Shown here: one piece after another, positions 47,091 through 55,769 of the stretch
Position numbering within the stretch: the stretch's first letter is position 1
Layout: every line of letters begins with the position of its first letter
Assembly (NCBI RefSeq): GCF_002873395.1
Contig: NZ_MCUV01000009.1
Location: forward strand, 62,001 to 126,000
Direction of reading: 5' to 3'
DNA length: 64,000 nucleotides
Origin: Vibrio sp. 10N.286.49.B3
GTDB taxonomy: Bacteria; Pseudomonadota; Gammaproteobacteria; Enterobacterales; Vibrionaceae
The notes under the pieces: generated by a model
What the model was told of the DNA's origin: nothing
Database searches by the model: none
What the model saw: the letters and a program-made list of their open reading frames with translations, nothing else
Translations under genes and position numbers: made by a program

Positions 47091-48671
47091 TTATTTATAG
47101 AGCGAATACTCTGTTTTCAGTCCTTTTACCAAACTGACGCACATCAATATCAACACAAACGTGAAAGGTAATGCCGTGGTCACAACACCAGACTGCAATG
47201 CCTGAAGCGCTTCTTTGCCACCAACCCAAAGAATAACAGCAGCAATAGCCCCTTCAATCACAGCCCAGAACACTCGTTGTGGGATTGGTGCTTCGACTTT
47301 ACCACCAGCAGTAATACTGTCGATAACCAATGAGCCAGAGTCTGACGATGTAATGAAAAAGATCAACACTAAGATGATCGATAAGATCGACAATGCAGAA
47401 CTAAATGGCAGTGCATCGTAAACGTGAAACAGAGTCAGTGAAATATCCGTTAAGCCTTGAGCACCTAACTCACCCACTTTATTAGCAACTTGATCAATCG
47501 CAATGCCACCAAAAATCGACATCCAGATCATGGTCATCAGAGTTAGAATAAAGACAACCGAGAATAAGAATGAACGTACTGTACGCCCTTTCGAAACACG
47601 TGCAATAAACATCCCAACAAATGGTGACCACGAAATCCACCATGCCCAGTAGAAGACAGTCCAACCATGCATCCAAGTCGTATCATCACGCCCATGCGGG
47701 TTACTTAACGCAATGATATTTTCTATGTACGCCATAAACGTGTGTGGTAATGAGGCAATAGCAATATCAAACGTCACGTAGGTAACAAAAATCAATAATG
47801 CAAAAGCAAACAGCATATTGATATTACTTAAGACCTTAACTCCACCATCAATGCCACGCATAACCGACAAAATAGCAATACAGGTAACAAAGCCAATAAT
47901 GACTATTTGCATCCCTATCCCGCCATCAGTACCAAATACATGATTAATACCACTGGTCGCTTGCTGGGCACCAAGACCAAGTGAAGTTGCAAGACCAAAT
48001 AAAGTCGCCAACACTGCCATGATATCAATGATATGACCTAGCCACCCCCACGCTCTATCGCCAAATATAGGGTAAAAAACAGAACGAATAGATAGAGGTA
48101 GACCTTTATTGAAAGCAAAGAATGCTAGCGCTAGCGCAACAATGGCATAAATAGACCAGCCATGGATTCCCCAGTGGAAAATCGTTGCCCCCATCGCCAA
48201 TGATTTCGCTTCAGCAGTATTTGCCGCAACATTAAATGGTGTTCCCCACCAATCAGTGTAATAAGCGGTCGGCTCAGCAACTCCCCAAAACAGTAAACCA
48301 ATCCCCATCCCTGCCGCAAATAGCATTGCCATCCAAGAAAGCGTTGAGTGTTCAGGTTTTGCTTCTTTGCCACCTATACGTATTTTCCCAAAAGGAGAAA
48401 GCATTAGAGCAACGGTAAAGAAAAGGAAGAAGTTAGTTGCCCACATAAAGAAGGCATCAAATTTAACCAGGATGCTGTTTTTTAAACCATTAAGAGCTTG
48501 GTTTGCAGTACTTGGTTCGACAATGAGCATTGCCATAATGAAGAAAAGAATTAGACCCGCACTAATACCAAAAACAGGGTTATGTATATCAAAGCCCCAT
48601 TTTTGCACATTATCTTGGCCTACTTGGTAGTCGGTTGTATCAATACTATATTTTTTAAACGCATTATCCAT
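47091..48671 (-). CDS. BCCT family betaine/choline/carnitine transporter
   Basis: A 526-residue inner-membrane protein with about 12 helices and the BCCT features GMGIGLLFWGVAEP near 120-133 and the Trp-rich segment FYWAWWISWSPFVGMFIARVSKGRT near 342-366. It imports quaternary ammonium compounds such as glycine betaine, driven by sodium or protons, for osmoprotection. The C-terminal tail is short (about 15 residues), so the BetP-type osmosensing extension is absent. Monocistronic, ending at a terminator. Confidence 0.93.
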   Translation of the reverse strand: MDNAFKKYSIDTTDYQVGQDNVQKWGFDIHNPVFGISAGLILFFIMAMLIVEPSTANQALNGLKNSILVKFDAFFMWATNFFLFFTVALMLSPFGKIRIGGKEAKPEHSTLSWMAMLFAAGMGIGLLFWGVAEPTAYYTDWWGTPFNVAANTAEAKSLAMGATIFHWGIHGWSIYAIVALALAFFAFNKGLPLSIRSVFYPIFGDRAWGWLGHIIDIMAVLATLFGLATSLGLGAQQATSGINHVFGTDGGIGMQIVIIGFVTCIAILSVMRGIDGGVKVLSNINMLFAFALLIFVTYVTFDIAIASLPHTFMAYIENIIALSNPHGRDDTTWMHGWTVFYWAWWISWSPFVGMFIARVSKGRTVRSFLFSVVFILTLMTMIWMSIFGGIAIDQVANKVGELGAQGLTDISLTLFHVYDALPFSSALSILSIILVLIFFITSSDSGSLVIDSITAGGKVEAPIPQRVFWAVIEGAIAAVILWVGGKEALQALQSGVVTTALPFTFVLILMCVSLVKGLKTEYSLYK

Positions 48672-48716
48672 AAATGATTCTCAGATATCCAATCCTTGGT
48701 AATTTCTATCAAGAAT

Positions 48717-48750
48717 AAAAAAAGAGTGACTTTGATAAATAAAGTCACTC
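48717..48750 (-). terminator. Terminator after the Pro/Lys-repeat gene
   Basis: A perfect 10-bp stem (48724-48733 with 48741-48750), 7-base loop, with TTTTTTT on the minus strand. It lies 90 bases downstream of the repeat-protein gene and upstream of the BCCT gene. Confidence 0.85.
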
Positions 48751-48838
48751 AATCAAAAAACCAAAATATGTTACCAATTCTAACAAAGATATTCAAATAT
48801 CATCTAATTGATACAATACTCATTAGCTGCACTTCTAT

Positions 48839-49471
48839 TTACAATTGTGGTTCTACGATAACAAATTGGTTAGTACCTGCAATTGGCGCATACCAGTCAT
48901 TACCATCGACATAAAAAGTCGCGCCTTCAATCGTCACAGTAGTCGCATTGGCAGGAATAGTATTCACAAGTTGACCTGCATTGGAGTAATTATTGATCAC
49001 CGTATTTTGCACGGCAGGTGCCGCGATAGGTGGTTGCTCAACATAAACATAATTATCATTAGTGTGTTTGTAATAAGCATTATTGATTACCGCATAGCTG
49101 ATCCCTGCAATCATGACGAAAGCTGCTGCTGTGGGTAGATCAACGCGTCGATATGAACGACGAACGGGAGGTTTGACAACTACAATAGGTTTTACCACGG
49201 GTTTATGGCTTGGCTTGACTATCACTACCGGTTTACTCGGTGGCTTATGACCCGGTTTAATCACGACTGGCTTATTCGACGGTTTATTCGAAGGCTTATG
49301 ATTTGGTTTCACGACTACCGGTTTTGTTGAGGGCTTATTCCCTTGGTGCTGGGATGTGTTGTGTGAGGACTTCTTATTTTCGACCGGTGCAGCACTGGCT
49401 AATATAGGGGTCGATACCGTTAATATCAGCAGACTAGCTACTAAACTTTTGTGTTGTTTTATTGAAAACAT
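48839..49471 (-). CDS. Exported Pro/Lys-repeat protein, DUF6515-like C-terminus
   Basis: A 210-residue exported protein. Signal peptide about 1-28 (ILASAAP). Residues 40-105 are a low-complexity basic stretch of short units (KPVVVKPNHKPSNKP and variants). A hydrophobic segment at about 115-132 (AAAFVMIAGISYAVINN) follows. The C-terminal part has the TIEGATFYVDGNDWYAPI pattern, with tail VIVEP, seen in DUF6515-type proteins. Function unknown; the basic Pro-rich spacer could span or bind cell wall or anionic polymer. Confidence 0.75.
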   Translation of the reverse strand: MFSIKQHKSLVASLLILTVSTPILASAAPVENKKSSHNTSQHQGNKPSTKPVVVKPNHKPSNKPSNKPVVIKPGHKPPSKPVVIVKPSHKPVVKPIVVVKPPVRRSYRRVDLPTAAAFVMIAGISYAVINNAYYKHTNDNYVYVEQPPIAAPAVQNTVINNYSNAGQLVNTIPANATTVTIEGATFYVDGNDWYAPIAGTNQFVIVEPQL

Positions 49472-49675
49472 AGTTAACTCCGATCATGTTGCAATGAGTG
49501 CATAAATTATCATAGTAAAAGTCAATATACGCAAGGGAGTGTAAAGTTGAGTAAATGCTTATTAACCATTTATCACTCGGTATAAGCAAAGCAATCTTTT
49601 GCGCAAACGGTATCCTCACTAAAACTTATGCAATTAGATGAAAGTTCCCTTAAGTTTTATTGAAAATAACCAGTA

Positions 49676-49691
49676 TGTGATCTCCATCACA
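49676..49691. promoter_or_regulatory. CRP site upstream of ompK, perfect consensus
   Basis: TGTGATCTCCATCACA matches TGTGA-N6-TCACA exactly and lies 133 bases before the ompK start, within the 353-base region 49472-49824 that also contains the promoter of the divergent repeat-protein gene. Confidence 0.85.
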
Positions 49692-49824
49692 CCATTTGTG
49701 CAACTTTTGTCTACATGGCACTGTTTTTTGAGATTAATATCGCTATTATGCGCTCCAAGATTTAGCGAAACTTAGATACCGCTAACCACATAGATGTTCC
49801 AACTTAATGATAGAGAGTTCCTTT

Positions 49825-50634
49825 ATGCGCAAATCACTTTTAACTCTTGGTTTAATAGCTGCAGCTTCTGCACCAGTAATGGCTGCTGACTACACTGACG
49901 GTGACATTCATAAAAATGATTACAATTGGATGCAGTTTAACCTAATGGGTGCATTCAACGAGAAAGGTGTTTCTGAATCAACCCATGATTACTTGGAAAT
50001 GGAATTTGGCGGTCGCTCTGGTATCTTCGATCTATACGGTTACGTTGACGTATTCAACCTAACAAGTGATCCTGATAGCGATAAAGCTGGTGAAGAAAAA
50101 ATCTTCATGAAATTCGCACCTCGTATGTCTCTTGATGCCATGACTGGTAAAGATCTTTCTTTCGGTCCACTAAAAGAGCTTTACGTTGCGACTGTTATAG
50201 AATGGGGCGGCAACTCAGGTGTTAACTCTCAAAAAATTGGTCTAGGTTCTGATGTTATGGTTCCTTGGTTCGGTCAAGTTGGTCTTAACCTATACGGTAC
50301 TTACGATTCAAATGTTAAAGACTGGAACGGCTTTCAAGTTTCTACAAACTGGTTCAAACCATTCCACTTCTTTGATAATGGCTCATTTATCTCTTACCAA
50401 GGTTACATCGATTACCAATTTGGTATGAAAGAAGAGTACTCTACTGCTTCAAACGGCGGCGCAATGTTTAACGGTATTTACTGGCACTCAGAGCGCTTTG
50501 CAGTTGGTTACGGCCTGAAGCTTTACCACAACGTTTACGGTTTTGACAGTGATAAAGCTCTTCCATGGAACCCTGCTGCTACAGCAGATTCATCAGGTGC
50601 TGGTCACTACTTAGCTGTAACTTACAAGTTCTAA
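49825..50634 (+). CDS. ompK: Outer-membrane nucleoside channel, OmpK/Tsx family
   Basis: A 269-residue outer-membrane beta-barrel. Signal peptide 1-20 (PVMA-AD) and a C-terminal Phe (VTYKF), which is the barrel insertion signal. The mature start YTDGDIHKNDYNWMQFNLMGAF and the WFKPFHFF segment match the OmpK branch of the Tsx family. Tsx admits nucleosides; Vibrio OmpK is also a phage receptor. The frame opens 6 codons upstream, but ATG 49825 (MRKSLLTLGL) gives a proper signal peptide. Control by CRP is likely. Confidence 0.92.
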   Translation: MRKSLLTLGLIAAASAPVMAADYTDGDIHKNDYNWMQFNLMGAFNEKGVSESTHDYLEMEFGGRSGIFDLYGYVDVFNLTSDPDSDKAGEEKIFMKFAPRMSLDAMTGKDLSFGPLKELYVATVIEWGGNSGVNSQKIGLGSDVMVPWFGQVGLNLYGTYDSNVKDWNGFQVSTNWFKPFHFFDNGSFISYQGYIDYQFGMKEEYSTASNGGAMFNGIYWHSERFAVGYGLKLYHNVYGFDSDKALPWNPAATADSSGAGHYLAVTYKF

Positions 50635-50656
50635 TGTAACTTGAAGTTTATCGCTT

Positions 50657-50687
50657 AAAAAATGGCGCTCCTTTGAGCGCCATTTTT
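50657..50687. terminator. Terminator after ompK
   Basis: A strong stem (50658-50670 with 50675-50687; GC-rich core AATGGCGCTC) with a 4-base loop and T tail; A residues on the left allow minus-strand use by the RND gene too. Confidence 0.9.
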
Positions 50688-50789
50688 ATAGGTTTTAATA
50701 GAGAATAATTTTAATTATGTTGAAACTATTAATAGCCATTGTATTTAAGTTATTTGCGCTAAACTGATATTACTTAAAATCAAACTAAT

Positions 50790-53700
50790 CTAACCAACTC
50801 TGTTTTTTCTCATCATTAACTGAAAAACAACAGGCACAAAATAAAACGAGATTAATGTCGTTAATACCGTCCCGCCAACAATAGCCACAGCAAAAGGCGG
50901 CCAAAATCCTCCACCCGCAATAATCAGTGGAATAAAGCCACCAACCGTTGTTATCGTGGTTGAAACAATATGACGAGTACATGACATCACCGCATTGACG
51001 ACCGCTTCCACCTCTCCTAATATTGCTTTTTCATCCAGTTTCAATTCTGCTAAAATAACAATCGCCGCATTAATGGCAAGCCCTGAAATACCCAACATGG
51101 CGATAATCACAGTAAAGCCAAATGGGTAATTAAATATCCACACTGATAATAGCCCTAATCCTGCGGCTAGCCCTGCGACCATAAAAATAATCGCACTTAA
51201 ACGAAAAGAATTAAAAGACATCACGACAACCAGGATCATAAAAACAATCACAACGGCGACATTGGAAATTAAATTATTCACCGATGCATTCCTTTCTGCT
51301 GATTCTCCACCAAATTCAACATAATATCCGCTCGGAATATGATAATTATTTAGCCGTTGCTGAAATTGATTAAGAACCGTCTGTGGCAATACTCCTGCTT
51401 CAATATAGCCTTCAATACTATTAACTCGCTCCCCATTACGACGTGTAATTGCCCCTCGACTTGGAGTTAACTCAAGTGTTGCTAACGTCGAAACATTCAC
51501 ACCTGTGGTATAGATATCAGACGCAATCGGCAAACGAATATTGCCTAAATGCGCTAAATTCTCTCGAGCATCATCGCCGACACGCACACGGATAGGAATG
51601 GATTCACTCCCCTCAGTGACAGAGCCGCTTTGCCTACCCACCAGCGTCGTTTGTAATAAATTCGCAAACTGATTAAGTGATATTCCATTTAAGTTTGCCG
51701 TATCTTCATCGACATGCAGTAGCACTTTAGGCATCCCTGGCTGAAGGGTTTCTCGCGTATGAGTAACGTGCGGCGTATTAGTAAGAATTAAGCGAACATC
51801 TTCACCAATCATTTTTAACGTTTCTAAATTTTCGCCATAGATACGCAGTTCAATTGGCGCGGTAAATGGGGGTCCTTGATTCAACTTTCTCACTAAGATT
51901 TGTGCCTGCGGTATCTCTTGGCTAAGGCGTTTTTGTAATAGCGGTATTAACTGATTAGCCGCTGTAAAATCTTCGGTCTTAACCATCGCCTGGGCAAAGT
52001 AAGGAGCATTATTCTCTCGTGCTTGTAAGTTGTAATAAAAAGAAGGGAAATTTGCACCAATTAGCCAATCAACTTGTTCCACATTCGCATAGGAACGGAT
52101 CACGCGATCGACATCCTCACTCACCTTTTCGGTCGCATAGATACTCGCTTGAGGTGGTAAGTAAACTTGTACCTCAAACATATCACGATCCGATGGCGGG
52201 AAAAATTGCTCGGTGAGGTGTGACATACTCCAATAGCCTGTAATAGGAACGAGAACAACCAATATCAGGGTAACCACAGGATGGGTAACCCCCCAGTGGA
52301 TTGATGATCTAAACCACTGAGTCACCCTAGGTAAACGTAACCCAGTCACATACCAATGGTGATCATCATTATTACCTGTTGCTGATTTACCTGGTAATAG
52401 CTTCGTTGCAAAACCAGCAATAATGGTATGAGAAACAAGATATGAACCGAGCAAAGAAAATGACACGGTTATCGCAATCGCCCCAACAAACTCCCCTGTC
52501 GCCCCTGGCATTAAGATGATCGGTGCAAAAGCCAAAACAGTAGTGAGTGTTGAACCTAATAGTGGTACCCATAAATGCTGTAGAGCGTTTAGTGTCGCTT
52601 GTGTTCGTGCTTGCCCTTTTAAGCGATAACTTTGAATCGTATCAACCATAACAACGGCATTATCAACCATAATACCTAAAGCTACGATTAAACCCGTTAC
52701 CGACATTTGGTTAATCGGCACCCCAGTCATTTTCATCAGAGAAAGTGTTAGCATTGAGGTTAATGGCAAAGCGATCGCCACCAAAATAGCAGCCCTTACC
52801 CCTAACGTGATAAATAAAACGCCGAGGATAAGGATAAAACCAATCAATAAGCTTTGCCCTAAATCGACCAGCCGATCTTCGGTATAACCTTGTTGATTAA
52901 ATAACACATCAACGTCGATATTACTGGGCAACTCTGACTGAAACTGCGCCAATACTTGCTCTGCTCGTGCTGTCCAAGCATCGACTCTCAAACTCGATTG
53001 CATCCGTGCTGCCACAATAACGGCAAGCTTGTTATCTGCTAACGCTATCTGATTCGCTGGGGTTTTCTGCCCTCTCTGCACCGTTGCTATATCACTTAAG
53101 CGCACAATATGACCATTATCTTCAACCGCAATAGGCACTTGCTTAATGCGCTCAATCGAGTCAAGTTCCGAAGCGACTTCTAAGCCAAATCTTGTATTAC
53201 GATTAACCAGTTCACCGGCTGAGTTTTTGGCATCCGCTCCCATCAAACGCTCTGCAACCGAAAAACTTGACCCACCCAACGCCGCTGCTTCCGCTGTTCG
53301 TAATGTTATTTGGATCTCTTCTTCTGGCACACCATACTCATCAACAAACTCAGTACCAGATAAACTTCGAAGCCGCTTTGCCAGCGCTTTGCTATAGCGC
53401 CCAAGTGTTAATGCATCGACTTCACTAGGACCAGACCATGTCAATGCCGTGATCATTGTAAAGGGATACGTGTGGTCGCTATCTAAGTCTGGTGCTAAGG
53501 TGCCATCTGGCAATAACGCCATAACCGCTGATAATTTATCACGAGATTTTGACCATATAGGTTCGGGGTCAATAATTTCATCATTAAGCTCAATAGTGAC
53601 AATCGAAACGCCAGGTCGAGAGGTTGAAGTTAATAACTTAATTTCACTCAATTCTCTAAGCTTGTTTTCAATGACCTCTGTCACTAAGGTCTCAACACGC

Positions 53701-53867
53701 TCGGCACTCGCACCAGGAAAACTCGTTGTCACAGTGGCATATCGGTTACTAATGATTGGATCTTCAGCCCTAGGTAAGGTTAAAAAAGCCGAGCTTCCAC
53801 TCACAATTAAAAGGGCAGTAATCAAAATGAGTAAACGTGTATTTGATATCGCTTGAATGATGTTCAT
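50790..53867 (-). CDS. RND efflux transporter
   Basis: A 1025-residue inner-membrane pump with the RND layout: helix 1, large periplasmic loop, helices 2-6, helix 7, second loop, helices 8-12. Helix 4 reads GIMVDNAVVMVDT, so one of the two Asp of the proton relay in AcrB (DD) is Asn here, as in the NolG-like branch of exporters. It is likely to expel hydrophobic or amphiphilic compounds. It follows the adaptor gene by 9 bases. No outer-membrane factor gene is adjacent, so TolC would be used. Confidence 0.93.
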   Translation of the reverse strand: MNIIQAISNTRLLILITALLIVSGSSAFLTLPRAEDPIISNRYATVTTSFPGASAERVETLVTEVIENKLRELSEIKLLTSTSRPGVSIVTIELNDEIIDPEPIWSKSRDKLSAVMALLPDGTLAPDLDSDHTYPFTMITALTWSGPSEVDALTLGRYSKALAKRLRSLSGTEFVDEYGVPEEEIQITLRTAEAAALGGSSFSVAERLMGADAKNSAGELVNRNTRFGLEVASELDSIERIKQVPIAVEDNGHIVRLSDIATVQRGQKTPANQIALADNKLAVIVAARMQSSLRVDAWTARAEQVLAQFQSELPSNIDVDVLFNQQGYTEDRLVDLGQSLLIGFILILGVLFITLGVRAAILVAIALPLTSMLTLSLMKMTGVPINQMSVTGLIVALGIMVDNAVVMVDTIQSYRLKGQARTQATLNALQHLWVPLLGSTLTTVLAFAPIILMPGATGEFVGAIAITVSFSLLGSYLVSHTIIAGFATKLLPGKSATGNNDDHHWYVTGLRLPRVTQWFRSSIHWGVTHPVVTLILVVLVPITGYWSMSHLTEQFFPPSDRDMFEVQVYLPPQASIYATEKVSEDVDRVIRSYANVEQVDWLIGANFPSFYYNLQARENNAPYFAQAMVKTEDFTAANQLIPLLQKRLSQEIPQAQILVRKLNQGPPFTAPIELRIYGENLETLKMIGEDVRLILTNTPHVTHTRETLQPGMPKVLLHVDEDTANLNGISLNQFANLLQTTLVGRQSGSVTEGSESIPIRVRVGDDARENLAHLGNIRLPIASDIYTTGVNVSTLATLELTPSRGAITRRNGERVNSIEGYIEAGVLPQTVLNQFQQRLNNYHIPSGYYVEFGGESAERNASVNNLISNVAVVIVFMILVVVMSFNSFRLSAIIFMVAGLAAGLGLLSVWIFNYPFGFTVIIAMLGISGLAINAAIVILAELKLDEKAILGEVEAVVNAVMSCTRHIVSTTITTVGGFIPLIIAGGGFWPPFAVAIVGGTVLTTLISFYFVPVVFQLMMRKNRVG

Positions 53868-53876
53868 GCTTACTCC

Positions 53877-54977
53877 TTACTGCGTCGGATTGGAAATGGA
53901 TAAAGCTTGCACACTTTGACCAGGTACAACACGATGTAAACCACTTGCGATCACGGCTTCGTTATCTTCAAGGGCTCCTTGGACATAAGCTTGTTGATGA
54001 TCAGCAAATAAAACCTGAATACTACGCCTTTCAACATAACCATCTCCATTGACAATAAAGAGATTCCAAACGCCTCTTAACCCATCAATCAAAGCAGTCA
54101 ATGGCACCCAGTACCCCTGCTCTTCAACACGCTCATCAAATTGTAAGTAAGCTAATTGTCCTTCTAACACCGCCGTATCATTGGGCATCAAATAACGCAA
54201 ACCTACACTACGTGAATATGTATCAACCATTGCACCAGGATTGAGTAGTTTGGCTAAATACGTTTGTTCACCCACTCGTATTTGAGGAGCAGTCAGTGCG
54301 GATATTTTGGTTAGCTGGTTAGCCGGAATACCAATAAAAGCTTCTTTGTCTGTATCGGAGAGCAATGTTAATGTCGTGCTACCGACTGTCACGACATCGC
54401 CTAATGAAACAAACCTTTTCGCTATCACACCAGAGAACGGAGCAAAAATGGTCGATTTATTTTGCCTTAATTGATTGGCTTTAATTTCCGCTTTAATACG
54501 TAGTATATGAGCTTGCAATACCCCCTGCTGACTGATGAGAGAATCAATTTCAGCTTCAGCACTAAAGCCTTTCTTCTTTAACGAACGCTGTCGTTTCAGG
54601 TTAGCTAGGACTAAATTAAGTTGTGCGTTTACTTCTGTTTTCTGTGCATTAAGTTGGCTTGCTTCAGTGGTCAGTAGATCAGTATCTAAACGAATTAAAG
54701 GTTCACCTTGAAGGACGCTATCACCCACATCAACAAGCAGTTGTAAGACCTTCCCTGACAGTTCAAAACCAACATTCGCGACCTGACCAGATTTAACAAC
54801 ACCGGCATACTCTCGTCGAACCGTATAAAAAGGCAACGCTTTGGCGTCAATGGTTTCAACAATATGCGCCACCGCTTTATGTGATGTTGTTTCGTTAGAT
54901 GCTACGCCAGAATCATCATTACACCCTGCAAGCACTAACCCAACTATGAAAAGTAATCTCCATTTACCTTGAACCAT
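53877..54977 (-). CDS. RND periplasmic adaptor (membrane fusion protein), lipoprotein
   Basis: A 366-residue adaptor with lipobox LAGC (Cys19). It has the lipoyl half-motifs (GKVLQLLVDVGDSVLQGEPLIRLD and later IFAPFSGVIAKRFVSLGDVV) flanking a coiled-coil hairpin (about 105-160), then beta-barrel and membrane-proximal domains. ATG 54977 has AGGGTGA upstream; the open frame continues 12 codons further. First gene of the adaptor-pump operon, divergent from tetR. Confidence 0.93.
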   Translation of the reverse strand: MVQGKWRLLFIVGLVLAGCNDDSGVASNETTSHKAVAHIVETIDAKALPFYTVRREYAGVVKSGQVANVGFELSGKVLQLLVDVGDSVLQGEPLIRLDTDLLTTEASQLNAQKTEVNAQLNLVLANLKRQRSLKKKGFSAEAEIDSLISQQGVLQAHILRIKAEIKANQLRQNKSTIFAPFSGVIAKRFVSLGDVVTVGSTTLTLLSDTDKEAFIGIPANQLTKISALTAPQIRVGEQTYLAKLLNPGAMVDTYSRSVGLRYLMPNDTAVLEGQLAYLQFDERVEEQGYWVPLTALIDGLRGVWNLFIVNGDGYVERRSIQVLFADHQQAYVQGALEDNEAVIASGLHRVVPGQSVQALSISNPTQ

Positions 54978-55027
54978 CTTATTCACCCTACTTATCCTTA
55001 CCAGAGGTATCATCTACCTTAAGAATA

Positions 55028-55060
55028 CACAATCAAACTAGACTGTCTAGTTTGATTGTG
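55028..55060. promoter_or_regulatory. 33-bp perfect palindrome, likely TetR operator
   Basis: Two 16-bp arms, 55028-55043 and 55045-55060, are exact reverse complements around a single T. It sits between the divergent adaptor gene and tetR, where a TetR-family repressor would control both. Confidence 0.85.
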
Positions 55061-55103
55061 TTAAAAATGAGTTCTCAGCCTGTTAAAAATAAGGAATGTG
55101 ACT

Positions 55104-55700
55104 ATGGCTATAAAAAGTGAACAAAAAAGAGCGCAAATATTGAAGGCTGCTAGCGAGCTTTTCTGTCAGTTCGGTTACCAAGTCAATATGGATCAAATTG
55201 CCAAGCATGCCAATGTCTCTAAACAAACGGTCTATTCGCACTTTCAAACTAAAGCGATGCTCTTTGAATCTCATATTCTCTCTAAATGCAAAGAGAGAGA
55301 GGTAGGAACGGCTGCACTCGATGACTCTCAACCTATTAATGCAGTCTTATATGATTTTGGTCTCAAGTTTCAAGCCATGCACTTAGAGACGACCGTTCAG
55401 CAAACTTTTCGTAATGCCGTCAGTCAAACCTCATCTCACCCTGAACTTGGTCAGCTATATTTAAAATATGGTCCAGAAAGAACACTCGATTTACTGGCTG
55501 ATTATTTACAAAGGCAAGATGATTTAGGAAGGCTAACACTGGCAAGTTCCGCACAAAATTCAGCGATGCAACTGCTGCTAATGTTTCATGGTAAAGCGGT
55601 TTATTGGGCTTTTCTCGGTGGTGAGAGTCAAGAGAATGAAGCAGAGCGAGCTTTGTATATTCAACAATGTGTCGAGCTATTTTTGCTGGGGAATCAATAG
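55104..55700 (+). CDS. TetR-family repressor of the efflux operon
   Basis: A 198-residue regulator. The N-terminal helix-turn-helix (ILKAASELFCQFGYQVNMDQIAKHANVSKQTVYSHFQTKAMLF) is typical of TetR; the C-terminal ligand domain resembles the AcrR-type TetR_C family. ATG 55104 is chosen (AAGGAA 8 bases upstream) over GTG 55098. It is divergent from the RND operon and shares the palindrome at 55028-55060 with it, so autorepression and pump repression, relieved by a pump substrate, are expected. Confidence 0.92.
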   Translation: MAIKSEQKRAQILKAASELFCQFGYQVNMDQIAKHANVSKQTVYSHFQTKAMLFESHILSKCKEREVGTAALDDSQPINAVLYDFGLKFQAMHLETTVQQTFRNAVSQTSSHPELGQLYLKYGPERTLDLLADYLQRQDDLGRLTLASSAQNSAMQLLLMFHGKAVYWAFLGGESQENEAERALYIQQCVELFLLGNQ

Positions 55701-55710
55701 CAATAAGTAT

Positions 55711-55743
55711 AAAAAAACACCTACCATTATCTGGTAGGTGTTT
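55711..55743. terminator. Terminator between tetR and nuclease gene
   Basis: A 12-bp stem (55715-55726 with 55732-55743) with a 5-base loop; seven T on the minus strand and TTT on the plus strand. Confidence 0.85.
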
Positions 55744-55769
55744 GTTAGGTAGGAGTTACTTTAAGTAAT

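Noticed and set aside
53146..53856. Plus-strand open frames inside the RND gene
   Set aside because: They lie antisense to a well-conserved pump and show no family similarity or ribosome site.
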